A stretch of DNA of 64,000 nucleotides from Brachypodium distachyon (GCF_000005505.3 NC_016132.3:56310914-56374913); one strand, 5' to 3'. Shown: positions 14,496-24,599, counted from the stretch's first letter. Notes: generated by a model not told the origin, from the sequence alone. Numbers and translations: made by a program.

Positions 14496-14502
14496 CATAA
14501 AT
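14496..14502 (+). promoter_or_regulatory. Candidate TATA box, SMXL copy A
   Basis: CATAAAT lies 128 bases before the start codon. It is followed by CTGCTGCTAGCC, and the same arrangement occurs before copy B (21,313-21,319). Conservation between the duplicates supports a core promoter role. The transcription start was not observed. Confidence 0.5.
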
Positions 14503-14629
14503 CTGCTGCTAGCCGGCCGGCAGCCCGGCATTGCAGTCGTGCGCGCTTTTGCCCCTGCCCGCCTCCAGTTAATTGTGCGATTTCAATCGATAGATCAGCT
14601 ACGTGCGTGTGACTAGCTCGTCGCCTGGC

Positions 14630-16239
14630 ATGCGGATCAGCGGCGGCGGGCACGCCGCGCCTGCGCTGGGGGAGGAGGCGGCGGGGGTGGTGATGCGGGC
14701 GGCGAGCCTGGCGGCGCGGCGAGGGCACGCGCAGGTCACGCCGCTCCACGTCGCCAGCGCCGTGCTCTCGGCCTCGCCAGCGCTCCTCCTCCGCTCATCG
14801 AACCCGAGCTCCTCCCTTCCGTTACAGTACTGCAGCGCGCTCGGGGTCTGCCTGGGCGTGGCGCTCGACCGTCTCGCCGTCGTGCCTTACCCCCACCACT
14901 GCTACACGCACGTCCCGGCGCCGTCGAACGCGCTCGTGGCCGCGCTCAAGCGAGCGCAGCAGGCGCGGCGCCGCCGCCGGCCGTGCCGGCGGGGAGACAG
15001 CGGCGGCGGCGAGCTCGAGCGGCTCGTGGCCTCCGTGCTCGACGACCCCAGCGTCGACCGCGTCGTGCGCGCCGCGGCAAGCTTCGCGGAGTCCCTGCAC
15101 GTTGCCGACGCGCACGCGGCCGGCTCGTTGGAGCAGTCAAATCGGGGCGCGGACTATGATGATCGAACTAATAATTCTCCGACTCCGGCCTTCTTTGACG
15201 ACACCGAGGTACTCGCGACGCCGGCGGCGACCCTTCCTCCGTGGTTCCGCCGCTACCAAGATACACTGCTCGCCGGGTCAACACACGTTACACACGCCGC
15301 CGCCAGCCTGCAGGCAGATGTACGTATCTATAACGCACGTTGATCGATGATGGTGGATGCTCAATAATATATTAACGACACTCACCCTGAATATATATAT
15401 GCGTCGATCCACAGGCACAGGCAGATCACCATCACCGCGGCCAGTGGAAGTTCACAGAGATGACCGCGGAGAACCTCAAGACCCTGTGCGGCACGCTCGA
15501 GCTCCGCGTCCCGCGGCAGCACCGGGGCATCATTCCCGGCATATCGAGCGTCGTGCTCCGGTGCCGGTCCGGCATGGCGAGGAACAAGCCGAGTGCTACT
15601 ATCAACTCGTCCTCGTCGTCGACCTGGCTGCTCTTTCGAGGAACCGACAACGGCGGCGGTAAGAGGGCGGTCGCTCGGGAGCTCGCCAGGCTCGTGTTTG
15701 GCTCCTACTATGAGTTCACAGTCCTCGAGGGTAACCCCGCGAGCAGCGGCAAATTCGGCCTCAGGAGGCAGAGATCATGGGACTTCGATGGCGGCAGCGG
15801 CTACGTGGGGGAAAGGCTATTCGAGGCGATCCGAGAAAACCCTCATCGCGTTATATTGATCAATGGTGTTGACTGGATGGATTGTGATTCGGAGACCCTC
15901 GTCAAGAACGCGGCGAAGGAAGGAATGGTGAAGGGCAGGAATGGTGAGGTTGTCAGCTTGGATGATGCGATCATGGTGCTAGCGAGCACTGGAGCGGCCG
16001 TCGACTTGAGGTCGTCCGCGGCTTGCTCCCCGCAGGTGAAGAAGCGAAGATTAATCGGTACACGGGACGAGGAGGATGAAGGAGGAGACTTGGTGGAGAT
16101 GGGAGTGAGATCAGGCAGGTTTAGTTTTGATCTGAATGCTTGCGCGGAGGAGGATGGGAAAGAAGAGGAGGAAGACTATTTGGCGGATGAGGAAGCAGGG
16201 ATCGTGGATGTTGTGGACGGTGTTTTCTGTTTCGATTAG
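14630..16239 (+). CDS. Shortened SMXL (SMAX1-like/Clp-N) protein, tandem copy A
   Basis: SMXL proteins are nuclear, ClpB-related repressors. The MAX2/D3 targets in strigolactone and karrikin signalling belong here, and the SMXL3/4/5 clade acts in phloem. Two exons, 14630-15319 and 15415-16239, join in phase 0 to give 504 residues. Residues 1 to about 165 hold a double Clp-N region (SLAARRGHAQVTPLHVASAV, then PSNALVAALKRAQ and ERLVASVLDDPSVDRV). The second exon carries the C-terminal ATPase-like part: TAENLKTLCGTLELRVP, a loop GTDNGGGKR with Lys313, VILINGVDWMD resembling a Walker B strand, and an EAR motif FSFDLN at 466-471. The central first-ATPase region is missing; full SMXL proteins have about 900-1,000 residues. 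No RGKT degradation motif is visible. The ATG at 14,630 aligns with that of copy B; the upstream GTG at 14,603 is not used. It is closest, from memory, to the SMXL3/4/5 type. Confidence 0.85.
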
Positions 16240-17348
16240 CTGAGAATTTCATTTGAAACCACCCCACAATCAACTCGTTTAGATCAGTTTTGGAATTTCA
16301 TTTGAAACCACCCCTCTCTTCTTTGGCGTCAAATTCTGGTCGACTCACCTCATGTCAACCTAGCTCGCACGTATGATTTTTCAGCAATCTAGTTTGTTCA
16401 CCTAGTACTTATGCTTGCGTTTAACCATACTGTTTTATCTTATTCGAGAAAGATTCTGACTAAATCTATTAAGATGTGATATTTGCGATTTCAATCCATA
16501 ACCATGCACAAGTGTGCTTTTGAAAACAAATATAATGACAACAATTTTATGTCACATAAAGTGTGTATTGATAAAAATAATTTTAGCTAAAGCCTTATTA
16601 ACTTGATCAAAGGAAAACAAATGTTTTATGTCTTGAAAGGGAGGCATATCAACAACACGCACAAATTTTTTTTAGAATGCTCAACACGCACGATGTACTT
16701 ACGTATGCAACTATCGATTATTCACTCTGGGCCAACAAAGACGTGGTAGCAGAACGAGTGAGCAGAATGGAGACACGCAGCGTGCGTGCCGGCGTGGGTT
16801 GCGTGACAGACCAAAGCCCAAAGCAAAGGCCCATGGACGGAGCTATCTTGGTGTGATGGCCCGACGAGCGACGATGGCAACGGGCGGGTCCATGACAATA
16901 ATTCCGACGTGACCCAGCCTGTAGGCCGGCTCGCCACGGGATGGATCGATCTGTGAACGGCGAAAAGAGCGTCGCCCGATCGTGTTGCCCGCCGGAGCCC
17001 ACGTCGACGGTACAGTACGGCCACGTGCCTTTTTCCTCTGGTTGGTTGGTTAATTCTGCTGCAGGTGCAGCCAACGTTGTTGCCCGCTATCGACGGCGAC
17101 CCGCAGCGGTGGCGGCCCCTCGATCCCCTGCTGTCGCTGCTCGATTCGCTTGCTACCAACCAAATTTTAGCAACATTGCAGGCACATGTTGTATATATAC
17201 ATGCGATAGATTTTCTCAGCTGCTACCTTTTTTTTTTTATCTTGTTATCGCTCAGAGCATAATATAAGCATCGTACGATCCATTCCAGCTTCAAGGCTTG
17301 AACCAACAACCACTAATTAGTTCTGTCTCTCGTACGTGTGTCATGTAA
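16240..17348. other. Intergenic region, SMXL copy A to C2H2 gene
   Basis: The first half is A/T-rich and presumably holds the SMXL copy A 3' end. GC content rises from about 16,740. Overlapping open frames on both strands at 16,720-17,270 have no recognisable domain. The probable C2H2 promoter lies at the right end. Confidence 0.5.
17192..17199 (+). promoter_or_regulatory. Candidate TATA box, C2H2 gene
   Basis: TATATATA within TTGTATATATACATG lies about 150 bases before the C2H2 start codon. This is a plausible distance for a plant core promoter with a leader of about 120 bases. It is a motif match only. Confidence 0.45.
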
Positions 17349-17813
17349 ATGGAGGCGAACGGCCGGGAGCAGGGTGAGATGCTCAACCTGGAGCTCGCGC
17401 TCCAGTTCCCCTCGGCGTCGTCGGAGCCGGAGGAGCCTCCAGGCTTCTTCCTCTGCGTCTACTGCGGCCGCAAGTTCTACAACTCGCAGGCGCTCGGCGG
17501 CCACCAGAACGCGCACAAGGAAGAGCGCGGCCTCGCCAGGCGCCGCCGGGAGGACATCGCCGCCGCCACGCACGCCCACGCGGCGCCGTCATCATCGTCC
17601 TCCGCGCCGCCTTCGAAGGACGCCGCGAGGATTATTATCAGAGGCCGCGCCGGCGGCGGTTTCTTTGATCAAGGGGATAAGAAGAAGGCCAGGATGGACA
17701 CGCAGGAAGCTGCAGGTGCTGCGGATGATGAAGATGATGTGCCGCACGCGGCCAGGAGCTTCCCGGAGTACGGCGGCGATGGGTTGAAGCTGGACTTGTC
17801 TCTCAGGCTGTGA
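17349..17813 (+). CDS. Single C2H2 zinc-finger repressor with EAR motifs
   Basis: An intronless gene of 154 residues. One plant-type finger lies at about residues 35-58: [21 protein letters not shown], in which the QALGGH core contacts DNA. The C-terminus ends LKLDLSLRL, a classical LxLxL EAR motif that recruits TOPLESS-type corepressors. A second LxLxL (LNLELALQ) lies near the N-terminus, before the finger. The linker is Ala/Ser/Arg-rich with acidic stretches (DDEDDV). This architecture fits the small ZFP/SUPERMAN-like class of nuclear repressors of development, hormone or trichome programmes. The exact subfamily cannot be assigned. It sits between the two SMXL copies in the same orientation and has no second copy in the window. 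The first in-frame ATG is used. Confidence 0.9.
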   Translation: MEANGREQGEMLNLELALQFPSASSEPEEPPGFFLCVYCGRKFYNSQALGGHQNAHKEERGLARRRREDIAAATHAHAAPSSSSSAPPSKDAARIIIRGRAGGGFFDQGDKKKARMDTQEAAGAADDEDDVPHAARSFPEYGGDGLKLDLSLRL

Positions 17814-19142
17814 GCCTGTGGCTGTGATCGACAACTAGCTAGAGCTAGATCAGTCAGTTGGTCGAGGGCCCGTTGGTCGGTGCTCTGCTCGCTCGCCTAT
17901 CATTAATTTGGTCACCGGCTAGCTGCATCTGCATGCATACATCTGTATATCTGATTAATTATTTGGTGCGGTTACATGTGAACAAAACAAATAAAAATGC
18001 CGAATGTATATATCTGTATGTATTAGTAACAGATTTACGTCTGTGTACGTACTGTCAATTTATTGAAAACGAACATTCTTTTGCTTCGTTTCAAAACTAA
18101 GCCATCTGAAGTACATATATGTTATGAAATTCAAATTTCCATAGTTCTTAAACCATACGTTGAAGAAATTATAGGTCTTGGTCGTTGTGTCCTCTGCAGT
18201 GTCATCTTGAATTGATATGTGCAATATTCATTTATCTCAATCTACCTAGCTTCGAAAAACTTATTCTGTTGACAACAACAAAAATCAAAATATATTTTTC
18301 CAAAAACCAAATTCAAAATCAATGGAGTAGTAAAAGTTTACAATGATGTCATGCGACCTCTATGTTATTTGATCTCCAATAAAAGTTGACCAAGATCAAG
18401 CAGATTTTTTTTCTGCCCGTGGGATCAGCCCAGTCAGGTATTGATTCCGGCCCACCCTAAACTTAGTGTATTAATTCCGTTGTACCCCCGCCTGGATCTC
18501 AGACCGGCCCAACAAAATTCGAGGCCCAGCCAACACATCCGCGACGGCTAATAGGCCCATATCTGCCCATGCATGTTTTTTATAGAGGAATAAAACATTG
18601 TCAACCCATGCATGTGTGCGGCTGCATCTCCAATTCTCCATCAACCTTTCCATAGGCGACTGTGCATGCATATTGCCGGCGACGTGCAGGAGGCGTGTCT
18701 TTCCGGCCGAGCGGACAACGAGGAGTCAAGTCCTCCAGCTAGCACCAGTGCACTGCAGTAAAATAACTCTCGATGCTGAAAATTGTTGGGAATCTTATCT
18801 CCTGGCAAAGCCTAGCTAGTAAGGAAAGGATGCAGAGAGCTCTGCCAGATTAAATTAAAATGAAAAAAGGGCACCCCATGTCGTCCAAGACAGGTCCGGC
18901 CAGGATTGTACGTATTGATTTATCTCCGTTGGTAAAGGCAATAAGGTACTCCGGCCGGCCGTAACCTGTTTCCTAGCCTTGACTAGCTAGAAACGGGACG
19001 TAATTGACATTGTTTTATTCCCCTTGTTTGGAACTAATTAAGGAAGCATGTACAATTAGTGGAGCGAGACAAAAGACGGATTGGGAGTTAATTTGGGACT
19101 CTTATCTTTTAGCAGAGAGGCGACGCACAGTACAATACCTAG

Positions 19143-19252
19143 CTCCTCCCTTCGATCCTAAATTGTTGTCGAAATATTAAATGTATCTAGACGCATTTTA
19201 AGAATAAATATATTCATATTTAGACAAATTTGATTCAAAAATTTAGAATCTA
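19143..19252. mobile_element. Degenerate Stowaway-like MITE
   Basis: The left end CTCCTCCCTTCGATCCTAAATT and the right end (ATTTAGAATC) are imperfect inverted repeats. The interior words ATGTATCTAGACGCATTTTA and ATATTCATATTTAGACAAAT are typical of grass Stowaway families. The TA target duplication is not clean, so exact ends are uncertain. Confidence 0.5.
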
Positions 19253-19539
19253 GCAAGCAACCTCTGCCCTGGTACGCGTACTACTGCCCATTGAGCCATG
19301 CATGCCGGATATAGCTAGCTGGGCATGTACTGTGTTTACCATATATACAGGCCTTGATCAGCTCTAGCTACTTTAACAGGCGTAGGCTTGGAGTTTAGTT
19401 AAGACACACTGTGACGCGCGCATAGTACGTGCGGACACATCAATTTCCATCTGTACATACACAGCTAGCTAGCCTGTGTCCTTGATGCAACAGTGTGGAT
19501 GATCGAGCTAGGAACACATGAATCTATGGCCCCCGCGTG

Positions 19540-20206
19540 CCATTCTGCCACGAGTCAGGCATGGTCACACGTACCTAGCTAGCTAGCTGTCCTTCCTCCA
19601 TATATATGCAGGCAGGCAGCAGCTATAGCCGGCCTATAGCCATGGGGGAGGCCGGCCAGATCAGTTATCAGTACGTACGTATCGTATCGTACGTACCTGC
19701 TGATCTCGACGTACGTACGTACGTGCTTCGACGTTCTTTGCATTGCATGCATGCGTCTCGATCAAATCATCCCGCGTTCTGCGCTAGCTGCTGCATGCTG
19801 GCCGCTTTATTTCCATACACAGGACGTAGCTAGTACGGCCCAAGCATGCATGAAATGAAACCGGCCGATGTTGCAGGCTTGCCAGGAAACTTAAATCCCG
19901 CGATCGTCCGATTGATCGCGCGCCGGCATGCATGCAGGCAAGCAGCTAGCAGTGTCAGGAGATGACGCACCGGGGATTAATCGTTAAGCACCGGCGACCA
20001 GGAGGCTGTCAGGTAGATGTTTGTGTCCTGTAGATTTGGGGTGCGGAGGGTTGTGCAGTGAGATATATCGACCTCGATCCTTAGAGAAGAGGTTTCGAGG
20101 TTTCGAGCTGTGTCCGCGAGATCTTGTTGCCGGCCGGACTGTGCCAGTCGACCTGGGGTAAATTAATGAGCCGCGCCCTTCTCTCGCGACCGTAAGTAAA
20201 GCTAGC
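19540..20206. promoter_or_regulatory. Conserved upstream block of SMXL copy B
   Basis: Counterpart of 13,710-14,236 upstream of copy A, sharing the same ordered words (TTCTGCCACGA, CAGTGTCAG, GATTAAT, TCCTGTAGATT, GAGATCTT, GACCGTAA). Here it ends about 1,220 bases before the start codon, against about 390 in copy A. Most of the extra distance is the inverted-repeat element at 20,291-20,805. Confidence 0.6.
19668..19725. repeat. ACGT-type palindromic simple-repeat tract
   Basis: Runs of CAGTACGTACGTATCG and CGACGTACGTACGTACGTGC flank a short spacer. Each tetranucleotide is self-complementary, so the tract can form cruciforms. It also repeats the ACGT core bound by plant bZIP factors. Whether it acts as a regulatory site cannot be told from sequence. 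Confidence 0.7.
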
Positions 20207-20290
20207 CACTGTGCGTACGGACGGATGCACGTCGTGAAGAACAGAAGGGGTCATGGATATAGGATAGTGGATTTGAGACCACGCCGATCT

Positions 20291-20805
20291 CTTATCCCGT
20301 ACGGTTATTTAGAACCGTACGTCACCTTGTGGAGCTCTGGCTATCATATCGCACGAGGTTTCATCACAAATTACTGTCCATCGATTGGTGTCGGTGGTGG
20401 ATGTGAGACCACGTCGTCCCGGCCGGTCCGTACGGGTGGAATTTAGACCATATGGAAAATACATTAATTCGGCCAATTTACACACCGTCCTGCTGTATGT
20501 ACTACTTATGGCGCCTCACAACACTCAAATCCTGTAGCCACTTATTCTCTCCTACTCGTACTACACAGCGGGCACGCCTAGCTTCTCGGGTCATTTGAGA
20601 CCACTTTTGAGTTTCGACATATATATCTCTCTTGCCCAAGTGCCGATCTCTTTCTATAAGTCTTGATCGACCCGACCGAGTCCATCCAACGACAAAAATC
20701 ACGTACTCTCGCGCGCCCAAAGGCACACGCATTTTATTACTTCTTGAAAATCACAAAGGTCCTAAGTTAATTGTACGGTTCTCTTTGGAAAACCGTGTGG
20801 GATAG
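20291..20805. mobile_element. Non-autonomous inverted-repeat element (MITE-like)
   Basis: The left end starts CTTATCCCGTACGGTT and continues through ATTTAG to AACCGTAC. The right end is its imperfect inverse (start CTATCCCACACGGTT, later GAACCGTAC). The arms match over about 35 bases and enclose about 450 bases without coding capacity. The left arm is itself a perfect 8-bp hairpin (20,299-20,320). No clear target-site duplication was found, so the superfamily is unassigned. It lies between the conserved block and the SMXL copy B gene. Confidence 0.55.
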
Positions 20806-21312
20806 GCATCGATCGCACACGATCCTACACCCGGCCGTGCGTACTATGCATGGGTGGCCAGCTCGATAGATCATGGTGATGGTTATGAAAATCGTGAATC
20901 GTACGTCTGCTCTGCGATTTGATATCTTGAGTTCTTGACTGTATATATATGTCCAGATATATACGTGTGATGACTGATGACTTTTCTCGGTCCGAGGTTT
21001 TGCATGCATGCTTTAATTTTCTTTTCCGAGAAAAAGATCGAAGAAATGAAGTGAGATCATCACTGTTCCCGTACTCGTGCTCGCATAATCCTCCCGACAT
21101 ACAGTAGTAAAGATCATGTACATACATAGCCTGGCCGGTGTAGCCATGCATGTACCCGTGTGAACCTGCATGGCATGCAGCACACACTTAACTTCTCCTG
21201 CCTGCGGCCTGCATGCATGCTTGGATCTCTGCATGCCAGCATGCAGCCGGCCGGCCGGTGCGCAACATCACGTACCGCAACGTACGTACGTATAGGTATA
21301 GCTGCGCGCCCG

Positions 21313-21319
21313 CATAAAT
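21313..21319 (+). promoter_or_regulatory. Candidate TATA box, SMXL copy B
   Basis: CATAAAT lies 107 bases before the start codon and is followed by CCTGCTGCTAGCC. It matches the arrangement before copy A at 14,496. Confidence 0.5.
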
Positions 21320-21425
21320 CCTGCTGCTAGCCCTGCCGGCCGTTGCAGCTGCGCCCTGCCCTGCCTTCCCCCGGCTAATAGCTAGCTAGCTGCCCAGATA
21401 GACCTAGCTAATAGCTACAGCCAGC

Positions 21426-23485
21426 ATGCGGATCATCAGCGGCGGAATGAAGGCGTCGGAGCTGGGGGAGCTGGAGGATCAGACGGCGGCGGGGCTGGTG
21501 GCGCAGGCTAGGAGCCTGGCGGCGCGGCGAGGGCACGCGCAGGTCACGCCGCTCCACATCGCCAGCGCCGTCCTCTCCGCCTCCCCCGCCCTCCTCCTCC
21601 TCCCAGGGCGCCACCAATGCTCCCGCCAGTACTACTCCATTGACGCGCTAGCGCTCTGTCTGGGCGCCTCGCTCGACCGCCTCGCCGTTGTGAGTACGAC
21701 GAGTGCCCCGGCGCCGTCGAACGCGTTCCTGGCCGCGCTGAAGCGGGCGCAGCGGAAGACGAAGCCGCAGGGGACGCGCCGCCGGACTGCTGCAGCAGGC
21801 AGCAGCGAGGTGGAGCGGCTCGTCGCCTCCGTCCTCGTCGACCCCGGCGTGGGCCGCGTCTTGCGCGACGCCGCGGAGGCCCCCAGCTCGCGGCAGGCCG
21901 ATCCTCCGAATCCGGCTGTCAAGGAGATTAGGGTTGGAGGAGCACGACAACCGTCGACTCTTGGGAGCGCATACTGGGAACTCAAGCCAATCCCGAATGG
22001 AAGGTACACTGCTTAATTACTGCTCTAACTCTCGCGTCCGCGGTTCTGATCGACCTTTTTACCCAAAGGGGTCTCTGCTCCATAGCATGCATGCATAATA
22101 CTGCTCCATAGTATTTTATATTTTTTCTTCATAGATACTAGTAGCTGTACTATTTTTATTATTCTTTTATTAAAATCGAAGAGATCGATCGATGCATCAA
22201 GTAGCCTGATCAAGTGATCATGCATGCATGCCTAGCCGGTAAATGTAGGTGCATGCAGCATGCATGCATATGCAACTTCATGCTTAACTACTAAGTCGAG
22301 TATTGCGACTTGCGTGCAGTGTGCTAATTATGTATATATGCATGTTTCTCTGTTTTCTTCTTGCAGTGATAGTCAAGGTAGCCAAGCAAAATCAGGAACA
22401 AAGGGGCGGACCATCTTCGCCGCGGAGGTAGTCGCAGGGCCAACCACGGCAACCCTTCCTCCGTGGCTCCGCCGCTACCACGCAACACTCCGCAGCAGAT
22501 CAACACACCGGGGCAGCACCGACAACCTTCAGGTATAGAACACGTGGATCGATAGATACGCGGCCAAAAAAGTCAAGCGAATCAACATCATATCATATCA
22601 AACCAGTCCAATTGACGTTGATATTTCGTCTCTGGCTCATCATCTGAACGTCTTGAGCAACATTTGATGCAGGCTGCTCGCCGCCAGCCGAAATTCACGG
22701 AGCTCACCGCGCAGAACCTCAAGATCCTGTGCGGCAAGCTCGAGCTGCGGGTGCCGTGGCACGGGTCCATCGTCCCCGGCATATCGAGCGTCGTGCTCCG
22801 GTGCCGATCAGGCATGACGACAAGGGCGAGGAAGAAGCCAATCAGCTCGTTGTCGAGTAGAACTGCGACTTGGCTGCTCTTCCAAGGAAGCGACGACGTC
22901 GGTGGTAACTTGGTTGCTCGGGAACTCGCGAGGCTCGTGTTCGGCTCCTACTCGGAGTTCACCGCCTTGCAAGGTAACTCCGATATTATTATCCCCACAT
23001 GCAGCAGCAATCAGCTCGCCACCATCAAGAGGCAGAGATCGCTGGGAAAATATGGCGGTGGCAGCTACCTTGGGGAAAGGTTGTTTGAGGCGATCCGGGA
23101 AAACCCACATCGCGTTATATTGATCCATGGCGTCGACCGTTTGGACCGTGATTCGGAGACCCACTTAAAGAACGCGGTCAAGGAAGGAACAATGAGGGGC
23201 TGCAATGGCGAGGTTATCAGCTTGGAGGATGCCATCGTGGTGCTGATGAGCTCTAAAGTGGTCAACTCGGGATGTGTGGTTTCGTCCCCCAGGGTGAAAC
23301 GTTCTCGAATCGGCAGGCAGAGCCGCGAGGAGGGAAATGTCATGGAGACGGAGGTGAGATCTCGTCGGTTTAGCTTTGATCTGAATGCCGCCGCAGAGGA
23401 TGTGAAAGAGGAGGAAGATGATCTAGCTGATGAGGAGGAAGCGGGGATCGCAGATATCGTGGACGGTGTTTTCCTTTTCAATTAG
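21426..23485 (+). CDS. Shortened SMXL (SMAX1-like/Clp-N) protein, tandem copy B
   Basis: Paralogue of the 14,630-16,239 gene. Three exons, 21426-22003, 22367-22532 and 22673-23485, join in consistent phases and encode 518 residues. The extra intron splits the segment that is the end of exon 1 in copy A (LPPWLRRYHATLRS here, LPPWFRRYQDTLLA there). The Clp-N region includes SLAARRGHAQVTPLHIASAV, PSNAFLAALKRAQ and VERLVASVLVDPGVGRVL. The C-terminal part has LTAQNLKILCGKLELRVP, NPHRVILIHGVDRLD and the EAR motif FSFDLN at 481-486, ending DGVFLFN. The loop corresponding to the copy A P-loop reads GSDDVGGN, so the lysine is lost. No RGKT motif is seen. The central ATPase region is absent, as in copy A, so that loss predates the duplication. 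It probably acts as a nuclear corepressor adaptor rather than an active ATPase. Confidence 0.85.
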
Positions 23486-24082
23486 TAATAGTTCGCATTT
23501 CAAATGACCTAGGCCGGGAGCTTAGTTTTTCTTTGAGAGCACTAATGTAGATTTATTATTAGAGTCAATTCAATAAAGAGAGCGGGAGTTTTGGCTATTG
23601 GATCTCGTATTGTTTTTCTCGGGGCGCCGAGCTCTGCAGTGACCATGACAACCAAAATATCCCAGCCATTTATCGTATGAGATTTTTAAATCAAATCTTG
23701 AATTGGCTTTTTAATTTTGAAATAAATTATTTATTGCACATATGTAATATGCAAATTCAACCATCATAGTGTAATAGTGGAAGTATCTATATCTCTCCTA
23801 AATCTATGGCCACGAGTTCATTTGTGGCTTAAATTAAAGGTAGAGAATTCAAAACAAGCCGTATTTTGGCGCGGTCAACCCATTTCCTGGTGGACTTGGA
23901 AATGCAGTTACCACACGGTAGTCAAAAATACCGATCTTAACCAAAATGCGAGGCGTTATTCGATACACCCCTCCCCAAACTCAGAAGGGTAAGACGGTCT
24001 TTTCATGTTTTTCATTCTTCTTCCTTCCTCCTGCCTCCTTTCTCTCTCGCAAGCTATCCGCTACCTCAAGTATTATTTCGGT

Positions 24083-24378
24083 GATCCCTCCGGTTAGATT
24101 GTGCGGAATTGCATCCACTACGACTCTGTGAAATTTCATCCTTATCCAATGGTAAAATCTACGGCCAAATCCAAAATACCGAGTGTTGTTTGGATTTTTC
24201 GCAGCCGTGTGTGACAACACGAATGTCAGACTTGTTCATATGTTACCCATCGATTGAAGCATTGATTCGAGGATCCATCCCGTGGGATTGTGCGGATTTT
24301 TGTCTACTACCACAGGTTGAATTTCATCACGATCTAACGGTGGAATCTCCGGAAAACTACACTGAGTGTTGTTCAGAT
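24083..24378. repeat. Diverged direct repeat, two units of about 110 bp
   Basis: The copies at 24,083-24,194 and 24,272-24,378 share GATCC-TCC, GATTGTGCGGA, TGAATTTCATC or TGAAATTTCATC, AATCTACGG or AATCTCCGG, and GAGTGTTGTT in the same order and at similar spacing. They are too diverged to be a recent duplication. The origin is unknown. Confidence 0.6.
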
Positions 24379-24599
24379 CAGCCAGGTACAAAGGAGAGAA
24401 AAAATATATTATTTAATGCCCATCTTGCCCTTTCTTATGAAGGGGTAGGGAGTGATCTTGTGTTTTAGTAAGAGGAAGGAGCCGGGGTGTATTGAATCAG
24501 AAGTCAACCTTTGTAATATAGCCGACAAATATCATTGATGAAGCAGAAAGTGTTACGTCAAGGTTTTTCAGTGCAAATAGTATATCTAACTATATTAGT

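Larger units (their letters stand above)
10521..14629. other. Intergenic region between THO2 and SMXL copy A
   Basis: No convincing gene was found. The first 150 bases (to about 10,670) are GC-rich and probably hold the THO2 leader and promoter. Two adjacent Stowaway-like MITEs lie at 10,928-11,202. From about 12,200 the sequence becomes rich in short palindromes such as TGCATGCA, GTACGTAC and GCCGGCC. The block at about 13,710-14,236 is conserved upstream of the second SMXL gene and is listed separately. Open frames here show no family resemblance. Confidence 0.6.
17814..21425. other. Intergenic region, C2H2 gene to SMXL copy B
   Basis: No gene recognised. The region is A/T-rich to about 18,450, then rich in short palindromic words. 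It contains a degenerate MITE (19,143-19,252), an ACGT-repeat tract (19,668-19,725), the conserved SMXL upstream block (19,540-20,206), an inverted-repeat element (20,291-20,805) and the copy B core promoter. Open frames on both strands are short and lack known motifs. Confidence 0.6.

Noticed and set aside
14822..15140. Minus-strand ORFs within SMXL copy A.
   Set aside because: They are shadows of the GC-rich Clp-N coding exon on the plus strand.
17338..17787. 149-codon plus-strand ORF in another frame of the C2H2 gene.
   Set aside because: It is Arg/Ser-rich with no motif, while the overlapping frame encodes a perfect QALGGH finger and EAR motif.
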